Shown piece by piece: positions 1-5,446 of a stretch of DNA of 6,101 bases. Within the stretch, counting starts at the first letter, position 1; each line of letters begins with the position of its first letter. Source of the stretch: Burkholderiales bacterium (GTDB taxonomy: Bacteria > Pseudomonadota > Gammaproteobacteria > Burkholderiales > CAIKXV01). The DNA lies in assembly GCA_014379045.1 (NCBI GenBank), contig JACMMK010000097.1, forward strand, positions 1-6,101, written 5' to 3'. Position numbers and translations under genes: made by a program. The notes beneath the pieces are model-generated. The model searched no databases, had not been told where the DNA came from, and saw only the letters and a list, made by a program, of their open reading frames with translations.

Positions 1-538
1 CGATCCCGAAGCGATCGCGCAGCGGGTTGGTGAGCATGCCGGCGCGCGTCGTCGCACCGACGAGCGTGAACGGCTTCAATTCGAGCTTGACCGAGCGCGC
101 CGCCGGCCCCTCGCCGATCATGATGTCGATCTGATAATCCTCGAGCGCCGGATACAGGATCTCTTCGACGATCGGCGACAGCCGGTGGATCTCGTCGATG
201 AACAGCACGTCGTTGGGCTCGAGATTGGTGAGCAGCGCGGCGAGATCGCCCGGACGCTCGAGCACCGGCCCCGAGGTCTGGCGCAACCCCACGCCCATTT
301 CTCGCGCGATGATGTGCGCGAGCGTGGTCTTTCCCAGACCGGGCGGGCCGAACAAAAGCGTGTGATCGAGGGCTTCGCGGCGCGAGCGCGCCGCCTCGAT
401 GAAGATCGACAACTGGCCGCGGATCTTTTCCTGACCGACATATTCGTCGAGCAGTTTCGGACGCAGAGCGCGTTCGACGACCTCTTCCTGCGAAGAGGCG
501 GGTACTGCGCTGATCAAGCGATCGGTTTCAATGGCCAT
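1..538 (-). CDS. ruvB: RuvB, Holliday junction branch-migration ATPase (3' end outside window)
   Basis: AAA+ motor that forms hexameric rings on DNA arms flanking a RuvA-bound Holliday junction and drives branch migration. The visible 179 residues are the N-terminal part of a protein usually about 340 residues long. They show the RuvB start (MAIETDRLIS), RPKLLDEYVGQ (27-36), Walker A GPPGLGKT (64-71), Walker B LFIDEIH (112-118), the EGPAARS stretch (143-149), sensor 1 GATTRAG (161-167) and the arginine-finger region NPLRDRFG (171-178, with R174 at the E. coli position). ATG 538 is the only reasonable start: homologues begin here and there is no in-frame ATG, GTG or TTG in the codons just upstream. 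The bases before it (ATCCTCCGG) contain no Shine-Dalgarno sequence. Unusually, ruvB is separated from ruvA by two unrelated secreted-protein genes. Confidence 0.97.
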   Translation of the reverse strand, partial: MAIETDRLISAVPASSQEEVVERALRPKLLDEYVGQEKIRGQLSIFIEAARSRREALDHTLLFGPPGLGKTTLAHIIAREMGVGLRQTSGPVLERPGDLAALLTNLEPNDVLFIDEIHRLSPIVEEILYPALEDYQIDIMIGEGPAARSVKLELKPFTLVGATTRAGMLTNPLRDRFGI

Positions 539-566
539 CCGGAGGATCGTGCAACGCGAAGCTGGG

Positions 567-572
567 ATTATC
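567..572 (-). promoter_or_regulatory. Candidate -10 box for ruvB
   Basis: GATAAT on the minus strand matches five of six bases of the sigma-70 -10 consensus. It would start transcription near position 560, about 22 nt before the ruvB ATG. No convincing -35 hexamer is present at 16-18 bp spacing, so this is only a candidate. It is attractive because ruvB is detached from ruvA and the preceding gene seems to be a separate transcription unit. The 122-bp gap (539-660) contains no other recognisable element. Confidence 0.3.
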
Positions 573-660
573 GCCCGATCGCGGGACGGCGCGGGCGCGC
601 GCTGCCTGCTGTCGGGCCGATGCGGCGGTCCGGAGCCGTTTCGCCCAGTGTACGGTCACG

Positions 661-1455
661 CTATTTCGCGAGAAGCCACGCCGCCGTGTTCTGCACGACC
701 GCACGCTCGATTCCGCTGAAGCCGTGATAACCCCTCGCTTCACAGGGGTCGCCTTCGTTCACACCGCCGGTGAAGGCAAGCAATTGCACGCGCGGTGCAC
801 CGCCCAGCTTGCTCATCAGCGAGGGCATGTCGGCGAACAGGCAGTGTCTGCAGCCGTCCTGCTCGTGATGCACGACCAGCACGGGAATACGCAGCCTGTC
901 CAGAGGCATCGCCGGGACCGGGCGGCTCCGGTCGTCGGCCAGAATCGTCGCGCTCAGCACGATGCCGTCGGGCCCGTCGGGTATGGCCAGTTCAGTGGCG
1001 ACGTGAGCGACCGACTGCGTGCCGCGGCTGGTCCCGACCAGCCAGACGGGCACGTCGGCGTTCTGGCGCAGCCAGGCAATCACCGCCTTGACATCGGCGA
1101 CGTGCTCGGCGCGCTGCCGGAAGCCGCTCAGGAAGGGTGGACTCTGCCGGTCCGACGGTGCATCGATAACCGCCACTAGCAGCGAGTAGCCGGCGAACTG
1201 CTCGCGCGTGCGCATCAGGAAGTTGCCGGCACCCCACTTGAGCGTGCCATTGGGCGACAGTTGGAGGCCGCCGTGACCGCCGGCGAACAGAACCACCGCA
1301 GCCCTCGGCTCGGGCGGGGTCAACAGCAGGATCCGCTGCGTCACGCCGGGCCGCGTGGGGATATCTACGACGCGCGGTGTCGTCTGGGAATGGACCTGCA
1401 TGGCGGCGCCGAGCAGCAGTACGGCGGCAAACCAGGCCCCGGTCACGTGGCGCAC
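661..1455 (-). CDS. Secreted alpha/beta-hydrolase-like protein
   Basis: Predicted exported 264-residue protein of the alpha/beta-hydrolase fold; the substrate is unknown. The N-terminus is a signal peptide: basic start MRH, hydrophobic segment about 7-19, probable cleavage after VHS (21-23). Visible fold landmarks are a strand followed by a glycine-rich loop, FAGGHGG (57-63, oxyanion-hole position), the nucleophile elbow GTSRG (141-145, Ser143), an acidic residue after a late strand (HHEQD, Asp200) and YHGF (243-246, His244). These give a plausible Ser-Asp-His triad. Cys202, Cys205 and Cys238 flank the Asp and His loops and could form a disulfide in the periplasm. I chose GTG 1455 because AGGAGG lies 6 nt upstream; a longer TTG-initiated frame (1470) would put that ribosome-binding site inside the gene. 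It is probably monocistronic, with its own promoter, and lies between a PEP-CTERM gene and ruvB. It could be an esterase or a dienelactone-hydrolase-like enzyme; I cannot assign a reaction. Confidence 0.85.
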   Translation of the reverse strand: MRHVTGAWFAAVLLLGAAMQVHSQTTPRVVDIPTRPGVTQRILLLTPPEPRAAVVLFAGGHGGLQLSPNGTLKWGAGNFLMRTREQFAGYSLLVAVIDAPSDRQSPPFLSGFRQRAEHVADVKAVIAWLRQNADVPVWLVGTSRGTQSVAHVATELAIPDGPDGIVLSATILADDRSRPVPAMPLDRLRIPVLVVHHEQDGCRHCLFADMPSLMSKLGGAPRVQLLAFTGGVNEGDPCEARGYHGFSGIERAVVQNTAAWLLAK

Positions 1456-1461
1456 GGGATT

Positions 1462-1467
1462 CCTCCT
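1462..1467 (-). promoter_or_regulatory. Shine-Dalgarno AGGAGG fixing the hydrolase start
   Basis: A perfect AGGAGG with 6 nt spacing to GTG 1455. It sets that codon as the start of the secreted hydrolase, rather than the in-frame TTG at 1470 that precedes the site. Confidence 0.8.
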
Positions 1468-1482
1468 CAAAGCAGCGGCACG

Positions 1483-1511
1483 AGTCTAAGCGCTGCCCTG
1501 AGGTCAGTAAA
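1483..1511 (-). promoter_or_regulatory. Candidate sigma-70 promoter for the hydrolase gene
   Basis: On the minus strand, TTTACT (1511-1506) and TAGACT (1488-1483) are separated by exactly 17 bp. Each matches four of six consensus bases (TTGACA, TATAAT). Transcription would begin near 1476, giving a leader of about 20 nt that includes the AGGAGG. The -35 box overlaps the T-rich tail of the preceding terminator, so one gene's end and the next gene's start share bases. Inferred from sequence only. Confidence 0.4.
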
Positions 1512-1541
1512 GACGCACCTCGCCGTGACGGCGAGGTGCGT
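1506..1541 (-). terminator. Intrinsic terminator after the PEP-CTERM gene
   Basis: A perfect 13-bp GC-rich stem: acgcacctcgccg (1513-1525) pairs with cggcgaggtgcgt (1529-1541) across a 3-nt loop. On the minus strand it begins 11 nt after the TAA at 1553 and is followed by TCTTTACT, a weak T-tract. On the plus strand no T-rich run follows, so it acts for the minus strand. It should separate the lamin-tail gene from the hydrolase and ruvB downstream. Confidence 0.8.
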
Positions 1542-1552
1542 TCCCGACGCAG

Positions 1553-2275
1553 TTACCGCGTCTGCGAATGGCGGCGGCCGGCGAAACCGAGCACGCCGAG
1601 GCCGCCCAGCATCAGCAGCGCCGCGCCGGGGACCGGCACGACCGTGGTGGCGGGGACGAAGAACGACGTGAAGCCCGGGCTGCCGATGTTGCCGCCCACT
1701 GATGCGTACGACCCTTCGACATCGCCGATCGACGACAGTACCCAAAGGCTGGCGTTGTTAGCACCGAACGCCGCCGCGCTCCTCGCGCGACCGCTGACGT
1801 TCTGGGTCCGCGGACCCGCGACGTTGCCGGCGCCCTGGTCGTTGTAGGTCAGCGCGTCGATCAACGCGAACAGCGGCCCTGCACCGTAGATGTTGATCTC
1901 GTCGCTGCGGCCCAGATTGTTGGTGTTGCCGCCGACGACCTTCACTGTCGGTGCCAGCGACCACTCGGTACGGAACACGCCTTCGGCGGCTTCGGTGAAG
2001 ATCACCGACTGACCCGAGGCGATCGACCCGAAGGCCGACAGGCTCTGCGCACCGGGCGAACGCGAGATGTCGTCGAAACTGAAGCCGGTCAGATCGATCG
2101 CCGTCGGCCCGAAGTTGGTCAGTTCCACATACTCGTTGCGGTCGCCCGCACCCGAGCCGTTGTACATCCATTCGGTGATGCGAAGCTGCGCCGCGGCGGG
2201 ACCGGCGATCAACGCGCCTGCAAGTGCAGCAACGGTGACCAGGATGTTCAGGGTATGGGCGGGCGCTTTCGACAT
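1553..2275 (-). CDS. Lamin-tail-domain protein with a PEP-CTERM (VPxPG) sorting signal
   Basis: Predicted exported 240-residue protein handled by an exosortase. It has a signal peptide (hydrophobic 10-24, probable cleavage after AAA at 27-29). Next comes a lamin-tail-like beta-sandwich domain starting at LRITEWMYNG and continuing with NEYVELTNFG, then IDLTGFSFDD (about 31-145). A Ser/Gly/Asn-rich linker follows. The C-terminus is a sorting tail: VPVPGA (213-218), a hydrophobic helix (about 217-232) and a basic end (RR 234-235). In the PEP-CTERM system the tail is recognised at the inner membrane and cut by an exosortase, usually in bacteria making exopolysaccharide. No exosortase gene is in this window. 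The start is ATG 2275, with GGAG 9 nt upstream. It follows ruvA by 103 bp with no obvious terminator or promoter between them, and ends at a strong terminator. The function is unknown; lamin-tail domains are common in surface proteins, often next to nucleases, but no nuclease domain is present here. Confidence 0.9.
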   Translation of the reverse strand: MSKAPAHTLNILVTVAALAGALIAGPAAAQLRITEWMYNGSGAGDRNEYVELTNFGPTAIDLTGFSFDDISRSPGAQSLSAFGSIASGQSVIFTEAAEGVFRTEWSLAPTVKVVGGNTNNLGRSDEINIYGAGPLFALIDALTYNDQGAGNVAGPRTQNVSGRARSAAAFGANNASLWVLSSIGDVEGSYASVGGNIGSPGFTSFFVPATTVVPVPGAALLMLGGLGVLGFAGRRHSQTR

Positions 2276-2378
2276 TCCGGGTTACTCCATTCGACAAGGA
2301 ATACCGAACGTAACCGGTGTGCATTACCTCACGGTGACAGATCTCGCGCCGGTTGGTCCGAAAGGATCAACGATTCAC

Positions 2379-2966
2379 TCAGGCTTTCGACAGCAGCTTC
2401 AAAGCCATCCGGATGCCGTCGCTCACCGCCGTTCCCTCGGGCACCTGCTTGACCGCGTAGACCGCCTCCTTGTCGCTGTAGCCGAGTGCGAGGAGAGCGT
2501 TCAACACATCGTTTGCGCCTGGACGTTCCGCCGGCGCACCGCCGACGCCGGCACCGGGCAGCGCGTCACCGAGCTTGCCCTTCAGCTCGAGCAGCAGACG
2601 TTCCGCGGTCTTCTTGCCGATGCCTGGAACGCGCGTCAGACGAGCGGTTTCCTGCAGCGCGATCGCCTCGGTAAGGCCGTCTACGTCCATGCCCGAGAGC
2701 ACCGCGAGCGCGGTCTTCGCACCGACACCGCTGATCCGGATCAGCAGGCGGAACACATGCCGCTCGCGCTCGGTCGCGAAGCCGTAGAGCAGATGCGCGT
2801 CCTCGCGAATTGTCAGATGCGTATGCAGCGTGACCGGGTCGCCGACGCGCGGCAACGAGTAGAAGGTGCTCATCGGCACGTCGATCTCGTAGCCGACGCC
2901 GCCGACCTCGAGCAACAGCTGCGGCGGATTTTTCTCGCGCAGCAGTCCCGACAGCCGTCCGATCAC
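2379..2966 (-). CDS. ruvA: RuvA, Holliday junction-binding protein
   Basis: A tetramer that holds the four-way junction in a square-planar form and loads RuvB on opposite arms. The 195-residue length fits the family (about 200). Domain I, an OB fold, runs from MIGRLSG to about residue 64 and includes the acidic pin pair Glu55-Asp56 (IREDAH). Domain II has two helix-hairpin-helix motifs, ISGVGAKTALAVL (78-90) and VPGIGKKTAERLL (113-125). A flexible Gly/Ala/Pro linker (about 135-150) leads to domain III (about 151-195), which contacts RuvB. The GTG start at 2966 overlaps the ruvC stop in the sequence GTGA, a 4-nt overlap typical of translational coupling; GGAG lies 7 nt upstream. ruvB does not follow directly, which departs from the usual ruvAB arrangement. 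Confidence 0.97.
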   Translation of the reverse strand: MIGRLSGLLREKNPPQLLLEVGGVGYEIDVPMSTFYSLPRVGDPVTLHTHLTIREDAHLLYGFATERERHVFRLLIRISGVGAKTALAVLSGMDVDGLTEAIALQETARLTRVPGIGKKTAERLLLELKGKLGDALPGAGVGGAPAERPGANDVLNALLALGYSDKEAVYAVKQVPEGTAVSDGIRMALKLLSKA

Positions 2967-3532
2967 TCGACGACTCCGAGGGCGCGCGCCGACACCAGCC
3001 GTCCGCGGCGCATCCGGTAGCCCGCCGTCGCCAGCGCGCCGAGGCCCTGACCGCCATGCGCATGACAGATCGCGCAGGCGAGCGCATCGGCTGCATCGGG
3101 CGACGGGTCAGCGGCCAGCCCGAGCAGACGGCGCACCATCTGCTGCACCTGCTGCTTGTTCGCCTGGCCGTTGCCCGCCACCGCCTGCTTCACCTGTTGT
3201 GCGGTGTACTCGGAAACCGGCAGGTCGTGCGCGACCGCGGCACAGATCGCCGCCCCGCGCGCCTGCCCGAGCAGCAAGGTCGACTGCGGGTTCACGTTGA
3301 CGAAGATCTTCTCGATCGACACCTGCATCGGCGCGTGCGCGACGATCACCTGTCCGAGACAGTCGAGAATCGCCTTCAATCGATCGGGCAACTCACCGGG
3401 GGGCACGCGCACGATGCCCGAGGTCACATAGGTCAACGTCTGACCGCGTACGTCGACGATGCCGAAGCCGGTGCGCCGCAGACCGGGGTCGATGCCGAGA
3501 ATCCGCTTCGTGATGACGACGGCGGCGTTCAA
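2963..3532 (-). CDS. ruvC: RuvC, Holliday junction resolvase
   Basis: Dimeric, metal-dependent endonuclease that nicks opposite strands of Holliday junctions during recombinational repair. All four acidic catalytic residues are present: Asp15 (ILGIDPG), Glu74 (SIEKIF), Asp146 and Asp149 (SPDAADALACAICH). They are each offset by eight from E. coli Asp7, Glu66, Asp138 and Asp141. At 189 residues it is slightly longer than E. coli RuvC (173), mainly at the two ends. The start is the weak codon TTG 3532: it is the only ATG/GTG/TTG codon in frame just before the conserved ILGIDPG, and AAGG lies only 4 nt away. The TTG overlaps the stop of a possible small upstream ORF (TTGA), so initiation may depend on coupling. 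The ruvC stop overlaps the ruvA start. Confidence 0.97.
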   Translation of the reverse strand: MNAAVVITKRILGIDPGLRRTGFGIVDVRGQTLTYVTSGIVRVPPGELPDRLKAILDCLGQVIVAHAPMQVSIEKIFVNVNPQSTLLLGQARGAAICAAVAHDLPVSEYTAQQVKQAVAGNGQANKQQVQQMVRRLLGLAADPSPDAADALACAICHAHGGQGLGALATAGYRMRRGRLVSARALGVVE

Positions 3533-3639
3533 CGTACCTTCGACGGTTGCTTGAGCATGCGCATCGAGGTGCTGCCCACCCGAGTGCTGAGCGTGGAATC
3601 GATTGGGGCGCGGACTGGCGTATTCACCGTGGTACTCAC
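3529..3639 (-). CDS. Possible 36-residue small ORF coupled to ruvC
   Basis: A short frame lies in the 123-bp gap between the transporter and ruvC. It starts at GTG 3639, with GAGGG 7 nt upstream, and ends in TGA at 3529, overlapping the ruvC TTG by 4 nt (TTGA). The predicted peptide is rich in Ser/Thr (about a third of residues) and basic, with no membrane segment or cysteine, and I recognise no family. About three quarters of codons end in G or C, which is compatible with coding in this genome but not proof. It may be a leader peptide that feeds ribosomes to the weak ruvC start, or a chance open frame of 37 codons. Homologues with conserved overlap in relatives would settle it. Confidence 0.35.
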   Translation of the reverse strand: MSTTVNTPVRAPIDSTLSTRVGSTSMRMLKQPSKVR

Positions 3640-3660
3640 CTGCTGACCCTCGTACTCACC
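3620..3660 (-). repeat. Three 9-bp direct repeats (GGTGAGTAC) before ruvC
   Basis: On the minus strand GGTGAGTAC occurs at 3660-3652 and 3640-3632, and a one-mismatch copy, GGTGAATAC, at 3628-3620. Spacers are 11 and 3 bp. The first copy contains the stop codon of the transporter gene and the second contains the GTG start of the possible small ORF. The repeat could be a protein- or RNA-binding site, or a remnant of a small tandem duplication. The pattern is seen directly; any function is inference. Confidence 0.55.
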
Positions 3661-4567
3661 GGATCGGTCCCTGCGTAGCGGGATCCACTAGTGTAGCGCG
3701 CACGACCGGCGACGCCTCCATGTTTACCAATCCGACCGCGAGCGCGGCCAGCGCGAGTCCGGCGATGCCGACCCAGCCGAGCCGCTCGCCGAACACCGCC
3801 CAGGCGATCAGTGCGGTCACGCCGGGCGTCAGATAGAACAGACTCGCCACGCTCGATGCAGCGCCGCGCCGGAGCAGCAGGTTGAGCAGGGTGATCGCGC
3901 CCAACGACAGCACGAACACGAGCCACGCCAGTGCGAACATGAACTCGCCGCTCCAGACCACCCGCATCGACTCTGTGCTCCAGGCGAGCGGCGCGAGCAG
4001 CGCACTGGCGGCAGCGAACTGGATCATCGACCCGCTGCGCAGGTCCATGGCGACGGCGAAGCGCTTCTGGTACAGCGTGCCGGCGGTGATCGATATAAGT
4101 CCCACGAACGCGAATGCGAGCGACGTCGCTGCCGCCCCGCTCCCGTTCGCCTTCGGACCGAGGACAAACACGACGCCGAGCAGTCCCAGCGCGAACCCGA
4201 GCCACTGCAGCCGGGTGATCCGTTCGCCCAGCAGCGGGCCCGCGAGGCACGCGGTCAACACCGGTTGCAGCCCGACGATCAGTGCGGCGGCGCCCGCGCT
4301 CAAGCCGTTCTCGATCGCGTTGAAGACCCCACCCAGATAGCCCGCATGAACGAGTACGCCCGCCACGGCGATATGCATTGCTTCGCGTCGGCTGCGCGGC
4401 CACGGCGCGCGCACCGCGATGCAGATCGCGCCCAGCAGCACGGCGACGAGCGCGAAGCGAAGCGACAGGAAGGTGAACGGCTCGGCATACGGCAGGCCGA
4501 GTTTGGCGCCGATGAAGCCCGTACTCCACAGCAGGACGAAGACGACGGGGACCAGCCCGGCGATCAA
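3656..4567 (-). CDS. EamA/DMT-family transporter, ten membrane helices
   Basis: Inner-membrane permease of the drug/metabolite transporter superfamily (RhaT/YdcZ/EamA type); the substrate cannot be read from sequence. Its 303 residues contain two EamA repeats of about five helices each. Repeat one starts at FVLLWSTGFIGAKLGLPYAE (10-29) and closes with LLGERITRLQWLGFALGLLG (112-131). Repeat two (about 148-282) ends with FGERLGWVGIAGLALAALA (259-277). The paired G-E-R motif before the last helix of each repeat is typical of the family. The start is TTG 4567, overlapping the yebC stop (TTGA), so it is probably translated by coupling with yebC; the purine-rich GGTGGAAGG lies directly upstream, but its spacing is not ideal. 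The C-terminal tail (about 284-303) is soluble. Its position between yebC and ruvC is unusual and gives no hint of a role in DNA repair. Confidence 0.93.
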   Translation of the reverse strand: MIAGLVPVVFVLLWSTGFIGAKLGLPYAEPFTFLSLRFALVAVLLGAICIAVRAPWPRSRREAMHIAVAGVLVHAGYLGGVFNAIENGLSAGAAALIVGLQPVLTACLAGPLLGERITRLQWLGFALGLLGVVFVLGPKANGSGAAATSLAFAFVGLISITAGTLYQKRFAVAMDLRSGSMIQFAAASALLAPLAWSTESMRVVWSGEFMFALAWLVFVLSLGAITLLNLLLRRGAASSVASLFYLTPGVTALIAWAVFGERLGWVGIAGLALAALAVGLVNMEASPVVRATLVDPATQGPIR

Positions 4568-5289
4568 CCTTCCACCAGGGCGGTCGTGTAGACCTCCTGC
4601 ACGTCGTCGAGCGCTTCAAGGGCATCGAGCAGGCGCTGCATCTTCTCGCCGTCATCACCCGCGAGCGGCGTCTCCGCCATCGGCTTCATCGTCACCTCGG
4701 CGAACTCGGCGTGAAGGCCTGCCGCATCGAGTGCCGTCTTCACGTGCACGAACTCGTTGGGCGTGCAGACCAGTTCGACGCTGCCGTCGTCGTGCGCAGT
4801 CACGTCTTCGGCACCGGCGTCGAGCCCGACCTCCATCACCTTCTCTTCGCTGGTGCCGGGCGCAAACACGAACTGGCCGCAATGCTTGAACTGGAACGCG
4901 ACCGATCCGTCGGTGCCGAGGTTGCCGCCGTGCTTGGCGAACGCGTGGCGCACGTCGGCCACCGTGCGTATCTTGTTGTTGGTGACGCAGTCGACCATCA
5001 CTGCGGCCCCGCCGATGCCGTAACCCTCGTAGCGCACTTCATCGATCGACTCGCCGGTCACCTGGCCGGTACCGCGCTTGATCGCGTTCTCGACGGTGTC
5101 CTTCGGCGTGTTGACATCGCGCGCCTTGCTGATCGCCAGGCGCAGGCGCGGATTGCCATTGGGATCTCCGCCCCCTGACCGCGCGGCCACCGTGATCTCG
5201 CGGATCACGCGCGTCAGCGCCTTGCCCTTCTTGACGTCGGCGATCGCCTTCTTGTGCTTGATGTTGGCCCACTTGCTGTGTCCGGCCAC
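4564..5289 (-). CDS. yebC: YebC/PmpR family protein
   Basis: Widely conserved cytoplasmic protein of the YebC/PmpR/TACO1 family. Members have been described as DNA-binding transcriptional regulators and, for the mitochondrial TACO1 and some bacterial members, as factors helping translation. The 241-residue length is normal (about 240-250). Family signatures run through the protein: AGHSKWANIKHKK (2-14), GNPRLRLAI (45-53), YEGYG (87-91), DCVTNNKIRT (100-109), KHGGNLG (119-125) and the closing DVQEVYTT (229-236). GTG 5289 is chosen because GAGGAG lies 6 nt upstream and the family begins MAGHSKW; an in-frame start further upstream would add 17 unconserved residues. A small hairpin (5301-5313: cgcgc, 3-nt loop, gcgcg) abuts this ribosome-binding site. 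yebC heads the ruvC-ruvA operon, as in many proteobacteria, but with a transporter gene inserted. Confidence 0.96.
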   Translation of the reverse strand: MAGHSKWANIKHKKAIADVKKGKALTRVIREITVAARSGGGDPNGNPRLRLAISKARDVNTPKDTVENAIKRGTGQVTGESIDEVRYEGYGIGGAAVMVDCVTNNKIRTVADVRHAFAKHGGNLGTDGSVAFQFKHCGQFVFAPGTSEEKVMEVGLDAGAEDVTAHDDGSVELVCTPNEFVHVKTALDAAGLHAEFAEVTMKPMAETPLAGDDGEKMQRLLDALEALDDVQEVYTTALVEG

Positions 5290-5295
5290 GACGTT

Positions 5296-5301
5296 CTCCT
5301 C
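5296..5301 (-). promoter_or_regulatory. Shine-Dalgarno GAGGAG of yebC
   Basis: GAGGAG sits 6 nt upstream of GTG 5289, which identifies the start giving the conserved N-terminus AGHSKWANIKHKK. Its first base falls in a 5-bp hairpin stem (5301-5313), so weak occlusion is conceivable. Confidence 0.8.
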
Positions 5302-5355
5302 GCGCTTCGCGCGTGCTCGGGCGCGACCCACCGCGGTCACGCCGGAAAGCCGCGA

Positions 5356-5361
5356 ATTCTA
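5356..5361 (-). promoter_or_regulatory. Candidate -10 box for the yebC operon
   Basis: TAGAAT on the minus strand (five of six consensus bases) lies in the 157-bp divergent gap. It would start transcription near 5349, about 60 nt before yebC. No good -35 hexamer is visible at 17 bp; the upstream region is very GC-rich. It is the best AT-rich box in the gap for this strand. Confidence 0.4.
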
Positions 5362-5403
5362 CCCCTGCCTGCACGCGCGGGCGCGGGGCATGCCGGAGCG
5401 CTG

Positions 5404-5412
5404 TGCTACGCT
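5404..5412 (+). promoter_or_regulatory. Candidate extended -10 box for the YjgR-like gene
   Basis: TGCTACGCT, read as TG-N-TACGCT, resembles an extended -10 element. It would start transcription about 28 nt before ATG 5447. No -35 match is visible. Together with the minus-strand box at 5356-5361 it would make the gap a divergent promoter region. Weakly supported. Confidence 0.25.
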
Positions 5413-5446
5413 CATTACGGTGTTTCCCACGAAGCGAGGGCGTGAG

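Noticed and set aside
185..727. A 180-codon plus-strand frame across the start of ruvB.
   Set aside because: It is antisense to the conserved Walker motifs of ruvB, and the encoded sequence has no family resemblance.
2312..2354. Inverted repeat AACCGG ... CCGGTT and the palindrome TCACGGTGA between ruvA and the lamin-tail gene, considered as a terminator or operator.
   Set aside because: The six-base arms are 31 bp apart and have no T-tract, and the inner palindrome is only four base pairs. Both are too weak to annotate.
2067..3020. A long open frame on the plus strand (over 300 codons).
   Set aside because: It lies antisense to ruvA and the 5' end of the lamin-tail gene, is Arg/Ala/His-rich with no recognisable motif, and is a typical artefact of high GC content. 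The minus-strand genes here are unambiguous.
3680..3692. GGGATCCACTAGT resembles part of a common cloning-vector polylinker (BamHI-SpeI), suggesting vector contamination.
   Set aside because: The match is only about 13 bases, lies in frame within the 3' end of the transporter gene, and the flanking bases do not continue the polylinker. Chance is the better explanation.
3636..4658. A 340-codon minus-strand open frame overlapping the transporter gene, longer than the transporter itself.
   Set aside because: Its product is extremely Arg-rich and without motifs, while the other frame encodes a clear ten-helix EamA protein. It is an out-of-frame shadow.
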